A stretch of DNA of 64,000 nucleotides. Source: SG-bin7 sp964498095. GTDB taxonomy: Bacteria; Bdellovibrionota; Bdellovibrionia; Bdellovibrionales; SG-bin7. Every line of letters starts with the position of its first letter. Position 1 is the first letter of the stretch. Shown here piece after piece: positions 8,054 to 14,557 of this stretch. The notes below the pieces were generated by a model. That model did no database searches. It was not told the DNA's origin and worked only from the letters and a program-made list of their open reading frames with translations. The position numbers were made by a program, and so were the translations under genes. The stretch is from assembly GCA_964498095.1 (NCBI GenBank), contig CAZCFY010000004.1:124001-188000 (forward strand), read 5' to 3'.

Positions 8054-8446
8054 ATGAAAAGTATTTTAATAATTTTTATCATGGGTTTATTAACGAGCGC
8101 TTCGCAAGCCGCGATTTATCACTTGATTACGGAATCGGACTTAAAGCAGAGACTCAAAAACGATTACATTTATGAGCCGAGTTTAGAGTCGGAAGGATTT
8201 ACTCACAATGCAACTCTTTCCCAAGTGGTGCCCGCAGCCAATCGCCATTATAAAGGAAAGCGGGACACCCTTTTATTGCAGATCGACGAAAGGCTTTTGC
8301 AGTACCCGCTTCGCTACGATTATGTTGAAAGGCATAACCAATATTTCCCTCACATTTATGGCCCAATCAATCTGTCAGCGGTTGTAAAAATATATGTAAT
8401 GCCTATAAGTGATGATGGCACTTTTCGGCTGCCGAGAGCTTTATGA
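8054..8446 (+). CDS. DUF952-like/unknown small protein with signal peptide
   Basis: 130 aa. A hydrophobic N-terminus (MKSILIIFIMGLLTSASQA) looks like a Sec signal. The mature part starts AAIYHLITESDLKQRLKNDYIYEPSLESEGFTHNATLSQV and ends HIYGPINLSAVVKIYVM. The order I-Y-H-(I/L) ... Y-EP-SL-E-EGF-H ... R-Y-E......PHIYG is that of DUF952, a small domain of unknown enzymatic role; an exported form would be unusual. The ATG at 8054 has GGAGG 6 nt upstream. Its TGA overlaps the next start as ATGA, so it is translationally coupled to the oxidoreductase. Confidence 0.65.
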   Translation: MKSILIIFIMGLLTSASQAAIYHLITESDLKQRLKNDYIYEPSLESEGFTHNATLSQVVPAANRHYKGKRDTLLLQIDERLLQYPLRYDYVERHNQYFPHIYGPINLSAVVKIYVMPISDDGTFRLPRAL

Positions 8447-9405
8447 AGGCGGTTTCCATAGACCGATACGGGGGCGTTGAAGTCCTAAGTTTAACTGATA
8501 CGCCAATTCCTTCGCCCGGAAAGAGCGAAATTCTTGTCAAAGTTCACGCCTGTGGACTTAATCCCGTGGATTATAAAATTCGCGGGGGCTATTTAAAGAA
8601 TTTATTTGCGGTTACGTTTCCACGGATTCTTGGTGGAGACATTTCGGGAACCGTAGCGGCAATTGGTAATGACGTCGGGGACTTTAGCGTAGGCGATGAG
8701 GTCTTTTTCTCAAATCCTTTAGACAAAAATGGTGGTTACTCCGAATATTGCAGTGTTGATCAACAGTTCGTTTCTTTTAAACCCAAATCATTAACACACA
8801 ATGAGGCCGCTACACTTCCCGTGGCGGGACTAACCTCCATTCAGGCTTTAAGGAATTTCAGCAAAATACGATCTGGCCACAAAGTATTAATTCATGCCGG
8901 AGCTGGAGGTGTGGGATCCTTTGCAATTCAATACGCCAAACAGATGGGCGCGATTGTTTTTGCTACAGCAAGCAGGCCCAATCACAATTACGTCAAAAAA
9001 TTACGCGCTGATATTGTCATAAATTATCTCGAAGAAGATTTTGTTTCGATTTGTCAAAACGCCGGAGGGATGGACATCGTTTTAGAATCCGTTGGCGGCT
9101 CCAATTACTATCGCAGCATTCTTGCGACACGAGATGGCGGGTTTGTTCCCTGTATCGTCAACACTCCCGACGAGAAAACGAAATCGTTGGCCCATCAGAG
9201 GGCGATCACAACAGATTTCTTGTTGTTGTCTTGTTGTCGGGCCGATCTTTTAGAGATAGCAAAGCTAGTGGATGCGAAAATAGTTAGACCTCCGGAACTG
9301 CAAGTACTCTCATTTGATCAGATTGCCGAAGGCCACAGACAGCTCGAGTCAGGAAAGGGGCGCGGTAAGCTCGTATTGCAAGTGATGCGCCCCCGATATC
9401 AATGA
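8443..9405 (+). CDS. MDR-superfamily NADP-dependent oxidoreductase (quinone oxidoreductase-like)
   Basis: 320 aa, zinc-free-type medium-chain dehydrogenase/reductase. The N-terminal GroES-like domain (MKAVSIDRYGGVEVLSLTDTP, HACGLNPVDYKIRGG, GGDISGTV) is followed by a Rossmann domain with the nucleotide motif HAGAGGVGSFAIQYAKQMGA. The catalytic-zinc ligands of alcohol dehydrogenases are not apparent. Such enzymes reduce quinones or enones with NADPH. It is co-transcribed with the DUF952-like gene and divergent from a LysR gene, a common arrangement for inducible detoxification. The C-terminus (HRQLESGKGRGKLVLQV) is complete. Confidence 0.88.
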   Translation: MKAVSIDRYGGVEVLSLTDTPIPSPGKSEILVKVHACGLNPVDYKIRGGYLKNLFAVTFPRILGGDISGTVAAIGNDVGDFSVGDEVFFSNPLDKNGGYSEYCSVDQQFVSFKPKSLTHNEAATLPVAGLTSIQALRNFSKIRSGHKVLIHAGAGGVGSFAIQYAKQMGAIVFATASRPNHNYVKKLRADIVINYLEEDFVSICQNAGGMDIVLESVGGSNYYRSILATRDGGFVPCIVNTPDEKTKSLAHQRAITTDFLLLSCCRADLLEIAKLVDAKIVRPPELQVLSFDQIAEGHRQLESGKGRGKLVLQVMRPRYQ

Positions 9406-9421
9406 CGACCCTGACAGGCCG

Positions 9422-10429
9422 TCATTTGCAGGTTACGTTTTGATAGGCGCTCAAATCTAGAGGAAGAGAGCTTGTATCCGTACCGATGGGAACATGCAAA
9501 ACCCCCACACAAGAGTATGGCTGAGCGTTGAGGAAAATAAGAAGAAATTGCAGAATCTGATCTTCGTTTTCTTTATAAACGCAGGAATCAGGATAAAAAT
9601 TTAACCCTTGCGCGTAAATGACTTTGCCTTGGGAATCTAGGCTCATAAACGCTGTCATGACCCACTCGTCACCGACACAAGGTTCCGGCGTCGGGTCTGG
9701 ATCAGGATCGGGACTAGGTTCTGGGTCAGGATTGGGTGGCGGCGGTGGTGGCGGATTAAATGGATCTTTGCCAAAAATAATTTCTAGAGCTTCCTGGGTA
9801 AGAAAATGCCTTACGACGGCGCCTTGATAGGCCGACTCAGAAGCAAAATGCATAAACTCGTCAGGCTCTCCGCTCTGCGAATAAAATGGATCAAAAATTA
9901 TTCCGTATTTAGCTACAGTTTCGGCGTCTGTGGCCGCGCCCTTGGGCAACATCAATATAAAGTTGTGCCCCCCGTCGCTAGTATCAGCTAAGTAAAAATT
10001 TAGCGCTGGGTCTGATGGCATGTTTTCAAGAATAGATTTACCGACAATATATTGCATGCCCAGGCATATTCTGGGCGACTCGCATAGATTCCGCATGCCA
10101 TCGGTTGGCTTATATGGAAGGCCGAAAAATTCTTTCCAAAAATTAGTGGCTACATCAAAATTGTGCTGCAGATTTTTTCCCAGGTTGCGCACAAATTCCT
10201 TGGCGTTGTATGCGTTGCCACCAAAGTTATCGGCCACCCAATCGGGATTATCTTTGACGAATTGTTTTACATCTTGCGAGACGCCTTTCTGCAAATCTTG
10301 GAGTTGTTTAAACGCCTCGTTGGACCAGCTCACCCCATCCGGAGTCACGCCACTTTTCGGCTTAGCGTCGGCGGCAGAACCACTAAAAAATAAAACTGTA
10401 ATTAAAATTGATTTGCTGAAGGTCTTCAC
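9422..10429 (-). CDS. Exported protein with Pro/Asp-rich linker, function unknown
   Basis: 335 aa. The GTG start at 10429 is supported by GAGGAG 8 nt upstream and a signal peptide (MKTFSKSILITVLFFSGSAADA). Domain 1 (about 30-220) is mostly helical and contains NLCESPRICLGMQ (Cys116, Cys122), DGGHNFILM (His155) and GIIFDPFY (Asp180). This Cys...His...Asp order resembles papain/NlpC-like hydrolases, which is speculative. Residues 223-250 form a linker of Pro, Asp and Glu (NPPPPPPPNPDPEP...). A small C-terminal domain (251-335) with cysteines at 251, about 282 and 334 follows. It converges on the MDR gene. Confidence 0.65.
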   Translation of the reverse strand: MKTFSKSILITVLFFSGSAADAKPKSGVTPDGVSWSNEAFKQLQDLQKGVSQDVKQFVKDNPDWVADNFGGNAYNAKEFVRNLGKNLQHNFDVATNFWKEFFGLPYKPTDGMRNLCESPRICLGMQYIVGKSILENMPSDPALNFYLADTSDGGHNFILMLPKGAATDAETVAKYGIIFDPFYSQSGEPDEFMHFASESAYQGAVVRHFLTQEALEIIFGKDPFNPPPPPPPNPDPEPSPDPDPDPTPEPCVGDEWVMTAFMSLDSQGKVIYAQGLNFYPDSCVYKENEDQILQFLLIFLNAQPYSCVGVLHVPIGTDTSSLPLDLSAYQNVTCK

Positions 10430-10632
10430 GCTGACTACTCCTCTTTTATATTTCTTCTTTTATATCTCTGTCCTAGTCTCTAATTCGTCTAAATAAATTT
10501 TAGCAATTAAGAGCCAAACATTTTGCCCTCTTATGGCAAATGTCTCAGTTTGAAACCTTAAAAAGATATTAGGTACGCCCGCTAGCTAAAAAGAATGAGT
10601 CATGTTATCTCATTAGCTTCTCGGAGATTAAA

Positions 10633-11094
10633 ATGGACGTTAAGATCGTGAATTTTCCTGAGACTAAGGTGGCCGCAATAGAGCATTGCGGTCCTCCATC
10701 GCAAGAACACGACTCTGTGCAAAAACTTATCGAATGGAGAATTGCCAACAAGATGGTTGGCGAAAATCATAAAAGTTACGGAGTCCATTACACCAATCCC
10801 CATACGACGCCACCCGGTCAGCACCGTGTGGATTTCTGTATTTCCGTTACTGAAGAAGTTCCCCCCCACCCGCAAAAAGTTCTTAACAAAATAATTCCGG
10901 CCTGTCGATGCGCCGTAGCTCGCCACTATGGATCCCGAGACAACGTTACAGCAGGAATCTACCTTGTCGAACAATGGCTTCCAAGTAGCGGCGAAAGACT
11001 ACGAGACTTTCCTATGTACTTTCATTATGTGAACGTGGGTCCCAGCATCAAACCTACGGAAATGATAACCGACGTATACCTTCCAATTGAATGA
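10633..11094 (+). CDS. GyrI-like / AraC effector-binding domain protein
   Basis: 153 aa, a stand-alone GyrI-like (SbmC/BmrR ligand-binding) domain without the AraC HTH. Recognisable features are the opening VKIVNFPETKVAAIEHCGPP, the central YGVHYTNPHTTPPGQHRVDFCISV, and the closing FPMYFHYVNVGPSIKPTEMITDVYLPIE. These proteins bind small hydrophobic or cationic ligands; E. coli SbmC protects gyrase. GGAG lies 8 nt before the ATG. Its stop is only 6 bp from the tRNA-Pro-like repeat that opens the next region. Confidence 0.8.
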   Translation: MDVKIVNFPETKVAAIEHCGPPSQEHDSVQKLIEWRIANKMVGENHKSYGVHYTNPHTTPPGQHRVDFCISVTEEVPPHPQKVLNKIIPACRCAVARHYGSRDNVTAGIYLVEQWLPSSGERLRDFPMYFHYVNVGPSIKPTEMITDVYLPIE

Positions 11095-11099
11095 CTCGC

Positions 11100-11208
11100 T
11101 GTCGGCGCGACTGGATTTGTGAGGTACCTCCTGTACCTCACCCTGACGGGCTCCCCCACTACCATCTCGGTACTGGGCTCGCGCCGAAATAGCCTCCTGC
11201 TATTTCGG
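11100..11208. other. tRNA-Pro-derived structured repeat with three five-base-loop hairpins
   Basis: Positions 11101-11119 (GTCGGCGCGACTGGATTTG) are identical to 13954-13972, the 3' end of the tRNA-Pro gene (reverse strand). TCGGCGCGA (11102-11110) pairs with TCGCGCCGA (11179-11187) like an acceptor stem. Inside it lie hairpin A (11119-11141, 9-bp stem, loop CTCCT) and hairpin C (11155-11177, 8 of 9 pairs, loop ATCTC). Outside it is hairpin B (11184-11208, 10-bp stem, loop CTCCT), which shares four bases with the acceptor-like stem. Read on the reverse strand, loops A and B both show AGGAG. No intact tRNA cloverleaf can be drawn, so I do not call a tRNA. Transcription is not shown. Confidence 0.6.
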
Positions 11209-11280
11209 TGAACCAGAACGCTTTCAAGAACAATCTCCATTCCCGCCACCCAAATTAAAAAATACTTTAGTTTTGATCAG

Positions 11281-11411
11281 TCTCGAATATTCCTTCGGCC
11301 ATTTTTTTGACCTCAGCGAAGGGGAGCTGTTAGGCCAAACGCGGGATGCGTTCGCCTTCGCTGTAAGACATGGAGTCTGGGTCAAGAAAATGGCCGAAGG
11401 AATATTCGAGA
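11281..11411. repeat. 131-bp palindromic element with 32-bp inverted terminal arms (MITE-like or structured RNA)
   Basis: The arms at 11281-11312 and 11380-11411 are inverted copies differing at one base (31/32). Nested inside are CAGCGAAGG (11314-11322)/CCTTCGCTG (11355-11363) and a small hairpin AACGC-GGGAT-GCGTT (11338-11352). The whole unit has no coding potential. Long near-perfect arms around a short core are typical of miniature inverted-repeat elements, but no convincing target-site duplication is visible. It could equally be a folded RNA. Confidence 0.65.
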
Positions 11412-11625
11412 TTAGACTAATAAATTAAAATTTTTGTAAATTTGGTCGACCAATCCGAATACGGTACGAACACCAGTTATATAATTGATATCATTAGAAT
11501 CGTGTTCTTATCGAAACTCCCGAACGGAGCCAATTTCGCTATCTAAATTTAAATTTCATCACAAAACGCGAAGCTTCGTGGGCAAAGGAAGCGTTGCTAT
11601 AAAATCAACGAGGTCAGAGCATTTG

Positions 11626-11678
11626 CGCTCTCACCCCATGTTAGAAGCAAGGGGTTTATGGGAATCAATTTGAGAGCG
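11626..11678. repeat. Nested inverted repeat beyond the end of the 11683 gene
   Basis: CGCTCTCA (11626-11633) pairs with TGAGAGCG (11671-11678), and ACCCC (11633-11637) with GGGGT (11651-11655). It is directly downstream of the reverse-strand gene ending at 11683 but has no following T-run. The remainder of the gap 11412-11625 shows only a TTGGTCGACCAA palindrome (11442-11453) and a 12-nt match to the tRNA-Pro 3' border (11437-11448). Confidence 0.35.
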
Positions 11679-11682
11679 AGAT

Positions 11683-12753
11683 TTATTGGGTTTGGCCTGA
11701 TCCAGTTTTGACTTTAGAGATTTGATTACCCTGCTCATTGATTTCTTTTATGGTTCCGGGGTCGTTGTTACACATATCGATGTAGTGCAGTATTTTCTTG
11801 GTCGTCTCAACCATGCCTTTGCCCAAGGTCATCAGGGGTTCTGTGTATATATCATGTGGGCCCTCTCCATTCACCCAATATTTACCCATCTCCATTTGCG
11901 GCCAATATGGCACTCCAAGCTGCAGGTATCCTTCCATCACACCCGACTCATACGTCACTAAGTAAGAGTTTTTTTTCTTAGTCGCGTCTGAATGATCGAA
12001 GGACAGTCTCGGACGGTAAGAAGGTATAGATGTAGCTGTGATTTCTTCTCCATTTGCAGCTAACAATGTAACTTGGTCGAATTCCTGCAGCCTATATTCT
12101 TTAGCATCCGACTTTTTACAACCCACCTTTACCACTTGGTTGTCGGCATCAGAAAAGGGCCATATAGTACGAAGTTTGCAACTCAATTCGGGGGTGGGCA
12201 TATTTAAATCTTTTTCTTCTTTGGCACATTTAGCTTTAGTAGCCCAATGAAGAGCAGTTCCTCCGAAAAGCCAAGTTATTGCCGATACAGCAATAACTAC
12301 GGCCACCCCCGCATTCGCACGCTCAAAAAAGAGTTTCTCAAAAATATCACTGAAAGCCGATTTCTTTTTCTTTTTTAAAATTTCCTGAATTTCTATGATA
12401 CTCATAGCTGGGGATTTCCAAGGATCAAAAGTCCATGGCAAGTTATTTATCCAAACCTTATTATTAATAAACTCAATAGTTGCCTTTTCTTTACCGCTCG
12501 TAAGTAGTAGTGCCTCACCCTTACTAGAAATAGAAACTTCTTTTTTTAGCTTCTTCCAATCCATTTTAGTTAGAAAGTGACGCAGATCAGGGGTCATATA
12601 GTCTTTAAATATTACTAAAAGATCTTTCTCTGACTGGATGCCTTGATAACTTTTTAGAACCGATTTCGAAAGATTCGTGTCTGAAGCTTTCGAATAGCTA
12701 GTATTAAAAAGCGTATGACAGAAGAAAATGGTGGTCCAAAGTTTTTTAATCAT
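11683..12753 (-). CDS. Unknown membrane-anchored protein in the tRNA-Pro-flanked region
   Basis: 356 aa, no family recognised. The N-terminus (MIKKLWTTIFFCHTLFNTSYSKA) looks like a signal peptide. A Lys-rich segment (KKKKKSAFSD, about 127-136) precedes a hydrophobic helix at about 148-170 (AGVAVVIAVSAITWLFGGTALHW). A domain of about 180 residues with four to five cysteines follows (KAKC, LSCKL, VGCKK, DMCNND) and a hydrophilic tail. The start ATG at 12753 has only a weak upstream purine stretch. It lies alone between structured repeats and the HigBA pair, inside the segment bounded by the tRNA-Pro direct repeat, and its base composition looks AT-richer than the core genes. It may be cargo of a transferred element. 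Confidence 0.55.
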   Translation of the reverse strand: MIKKLWTTIFFCHTLFNTSYSKASDTNLSKSVLKSYQGIQSEKDLLVIFKDYMTPDLRHFLTKMDWKKLKKEVSISSKGEALLLTSGKEKATIEFINNKVWINNLPWTFDPWKSPAMSIIEIQEILKKKKKSAFSDIFEKLFFERANAGVAVVIAVSAITWLFGGTALHWATKAKCAKEEKDLNMPTPELSCKLRTIWPFSDADNQVVKVGCKKSDAKEYRLQEFDQVTLLAANGEEITATSIPSYRPRLSFDHSDATKKKNSYLVTYESGVMEGYLQLGVPYWPQMEMGKYWVNGEGPHDIYTEPLMTLGKGMVETTKKILHYIDMCNNDPGTIKEINEQGNQISKVKTGSGQTQ

Positions 12754-13275
12754 AGTGAAATCTCGGAATTTTCACCTGAAAACCAAACGAGACCAAAATA
12801 GAGTTTGGACACCAATTGCTGCTGTTCGCCATCTAAGCCAATCTTTAGTCGCGTATAGTTGAAATGACTTCGTTGGCAGCGGCCTATCGATACGATGGCC
12901 TTAATTGGATTCTAAATTGACCAATCAACACCAAGCTGAAATATTCCTGTGCATAAAGCCGTAAAATCCATTGCGCAATTCAATAAGTCCATACGCCAAA
13001 GTCCGGGACCTCTAGCGTTATTAGTTTTCAAACTGAAGTTCTAAATTCAGAACTGGAAATCAAACTTTAAGAGCCGATGAAGTCCTCAGTAATGCAAAAT
13101 TGTCCCAGATCTGTGAGTAGACACCCCCTGCCTTTTGCCTGTCTTCACGAAGACAGGGTGTCACTAACTAAATTATTGAATTCATTGATAAGGCTCCATG
13201 GAAATTAGAGAGGGGTCGCGAGGTTTGGGGGTTTTAAATTTTGAGTTTAAGAACAGACATTTTTTGCTTGTCTTT
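12754..13275. other. Long non-coding gap with a small hairpin
   Basis: No credible gene on either strand. The one clear structure is CCTGTCTTC (13138-13146) pairing with GAAGACAGG (13149-13157) over a 2-nt spacer, flanked by GACACC/GGTGTC (13120-13125/13157-13162). It has no T-run. The gap probably holds the promoter of the gene at 12753 and may be a decayed part of the island. Confidence 0.4.
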
Positions 13276-13295
13276 ATGTCTTAAATATGAGACAT
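13276..13295. promoter_or_regulatory. Candidate HigA operator
   Basis: ATGTCT (13276-13281) and AGACAT (13290-13295) form an inverted repeat with an 8-bp spacer, 8 bp upstream of the higB start. A further AGACA...TGTCT pair overlaps its left side. XRE antitoxins usually repress their own operon through such palindromes. Confidence 0.5.
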
Positions 13296-13302
13296 TAGTT
13301 TT

Positions 13303-13617
13303 GTGATTACGATACTCAAGCAATGCGAAAGAGAGCTTAGGGATTTCCCAGAAGAGATCAGGGGTGATCTGGCCGACGCACTTGCAAGGCTTGAAACAGG
13401 ACTTAATATCGCAATGCCGCTGTCTAGGCCCATGCCTTCAATTGGGAGTGGAGTACATGAGCTAAGATTTCGAGATCGCAGTGGCATCTATCGAGTAATT
13501 TACTTTATTAGAAAAACAAACGACATTTATTTGATTCACGCATTTAGAAAGAAAACTCAAAAAACGCCACTAGATAGTATTGAATTAGCTAAACAAAGAC
13601 TTAGGAGTTTGAAATGA
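13303..13617 (+). CDS. higB: HigB-like toxin (RelE/phage Gp49-like family)
   Basis: 104 aa. The sequence fits the Gp49-like HigB family of ribosome-dependent mRNA interferases: ERELRDFPEEIRGDLADALARLETG, then MPSIGSGVHELRFRDRSGIYRVIYF and IYLIHAFRKKTQKTP. The conserved LR...GxxRVxY...hxHAFxKKTxKTP core with Arg and His is intact. The start is GTG at 13303, with no clear SD, very close to a palindrome. It overlaps higA as ATGA, giving the toxin-first order typical of higBA. It probably acts as a stability or stress module and lies within the tRNA-Pro-flanked segment. Confidence 0.87.
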   Translation: MITILKQCERELRDFPEEIRGDLADALARLETGLNIAMPLSRPMPSIGSGVHELRFRDRSGIYRVIYFIRKTNDIYLIHAFRKKTQKTPLDSIELAKQRLRSLK

Positions 13618-13895
13618 AAAAAACTAAAGGAACAGAGCTTGCTGCAAAATTAGGGATTCCAGCCAGTCGTGGCATTGAGGCCGTAATCAAAGCTCAGCTG
13701 ATTGCTGCTGTAACCAAAGAGGTTGAAACAAAAGGAATCACTCACAATGAGTTAGCAAAAAGATCAAAGTTACCCCGCTCAGCTGTGACAGGAATTCTTT
13801 CGGGAAGTTTACAAAAAATTACAATTGATCGAGTTTTACGACTGGTTGAGGCCGTAGGATTTGTTGCTGAGATAAAATTGCATAAGGCCGCGTAG
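13614..13895 (+). CDS. higA: HigA-like antitoxin (XRE family)
   Basis: 93 aa with a C-terminal HTH_XRE: THNELAKRSKLPRSAVTGILSGSLQKITIDRVLRLVEAVGF, followed by VAEIKL. It neutralises HigB and represses the operon. It is translationally coupled to higB (ATGA overlap). A preceding 45-residue segment (GTELAAKLGIPASRGIEAVIKAQL) is likely the toxin-contacting part. It appears complete, so the pair may be functional. Confidence 0.87.
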   Translation: MKKTKGTELAAKLGIPASRGIEAVIKAQLIAAVTKEVETKGITHNELAKRSKLPRSAVTGILSGSLQKITIDRVLRLVEAVGFVAEIKLHKAA

Positions 13896-13917
13896 GTTTG
13901 GTTCATTACTGTGGGTG

Positions 13918-13937
13918 GCACCCGGTCGGGTGTTCTT
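13918..13937 (+). terminator. Weak terminator-like hairpin after higBA
   Basis: GCACCC-GGTC-GGGTGT stem (13918-13933) followed by TCTT on the plus strand, 22 bp after the higA stop. The T-run is poor. It also stands immediately beyond the tRNA-Pro 3' end on the reverse strand. Confidence 0.35.
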
Positions 13938-13951
13938 ACCGATTCTAAATT

Positions 13952-14028
13952 TGGTCGGCGCGACTGGATTTGAACCAGCGACCACATGCACCCCAAGCAT
14001 GTGCGCTACCAGACTGCGCCACGCGCCG
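13952..14028 (-). tRNA. tRNA-Pro (anticodon GGG)
   Basis: On the reverse strand a complete 77-nt cloverleaf can be drawn. The acceptor stem is CGGCGCG/CGCGCCG with discriminator A and an encoded CCA end. The D arm is GCGC/GCGC. The anticodon stem CATGC/GCATG carries loop TTGGGGT (anticodon GGG at positions 34-36). The T arm is GCTGG/CCAGT with TTCAAAT. It is the downstream member of the pheS-pheT-ihfA-merR block. The last 19 nt before CA are repeated at 11101-11119, the geometry left by integration into a tRNA 3' end. Confidence 0.95.
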
Positions 14029-14143
14029 ATAATGAGAACAGGGGACTTTGTGGCAAGCTCAATTTAGTAAAGGCCCTCTCCTAAATCAAGCAATTCTTGA
14101 CGCAGTATGGACTGGATTTGGTGTCAGGCACCTTTTTACCTTT

Positions 14144-14551
14144 TTAAAGTTCGAGTTTGGTGCGGAGTTTTTGCAGTTCTTCGATGAGGGCTTCAGCTTT
14201 GCTTCTTACTTTAGCATGACTTTTAATGATCTCGCGCATGCCCTTATCCTTACGGATTTCGCTGCGCAATCGGCGCAAAGCTTCGCGGGCCCCTTCAATT
14301 GAAAAGCGATCTTTATAAAGTAATTTTTTAATGACCAAAACAGTTTCAACGTCTTTGCGTGAATACATTCTCTGATTGTGGTCGGATTTTTTGGGAGTCA
14401 AAATATCAAATTCGCTCTCCCAATAACGGAGAACGTGCTGTTTAATTCCGGCAATTTTAGCTACGTCGCCAATCTTAAACGCCATTCTATCAGGAATGGA
14501 TCTAACCTGTGTTACAAGGTCTTTATCATCTAAGATTTCCATATTTATCAT
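14144..14551 (-). CDS. MerR family transcriptional regulator (ihfA-linked)
   Basis: 135 aa. The N-terminal MerR winged helix is clear: FKIGDVAKIAGIKQHVLRYWESEFDILTPKKSDHNQRMYSRKDVETVLVIKKLL, followed by a dimerisation coiled coil (REALRRLRSEI..., SKAEALIEELQKLRTKLEL). No cysteines suited to metal sensing are present, so it belongs to the small MerR type of unknown signal found after ihfA in many deltaproteobacterial genomes. The ATG at 14551 lies 6 bp beyond the ihfA stop, and its SD (GAGGATGAGGA) is inside the end of ihfA, so the two are co-translated. Confidence 0.87.
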   Translation of the reverse strand: MINMEILDDKDLVTQVRSIPDRMAFKIGDVAKIAGIKQHVLRYWESEFDILTPKKSDHNQRMYSRKDVETVLVIKKLLYKDRFSIEGAREALRRLRSEIRKDKGMREIIKSHAKVRSKAEALIEELQKLRTKLEL

Positions 14552-14557
14552 TGTCTA

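Noticed and set aside
10020..10496. 158-codon plus-strand open frame opposite the exported gene 9422-10429
   Set aside because: Antisense to a gene with signal peptide and strong SD; arises from codon bias of the real gene.
11101..11119. A second tRNA-Pro gene
   Set aside because: Only the acceptor/T-loop end is present; no anticodon arm, D arm or T stem partner can be drawn.
11025..11249. 74-codon reverse-strand open frame across the tRNA-like repeat
   Set aside because: It lies in the palindromic repeat and overlaps the end of the GyrI-like gene, with no SD and no protein-like pattern; the base pairing explains the sequence better.
11101..13972. Intact prophage or ICE
   Set aside because: No integrase, capsid, relaxase or conjugation gene is encoded between the repeats.
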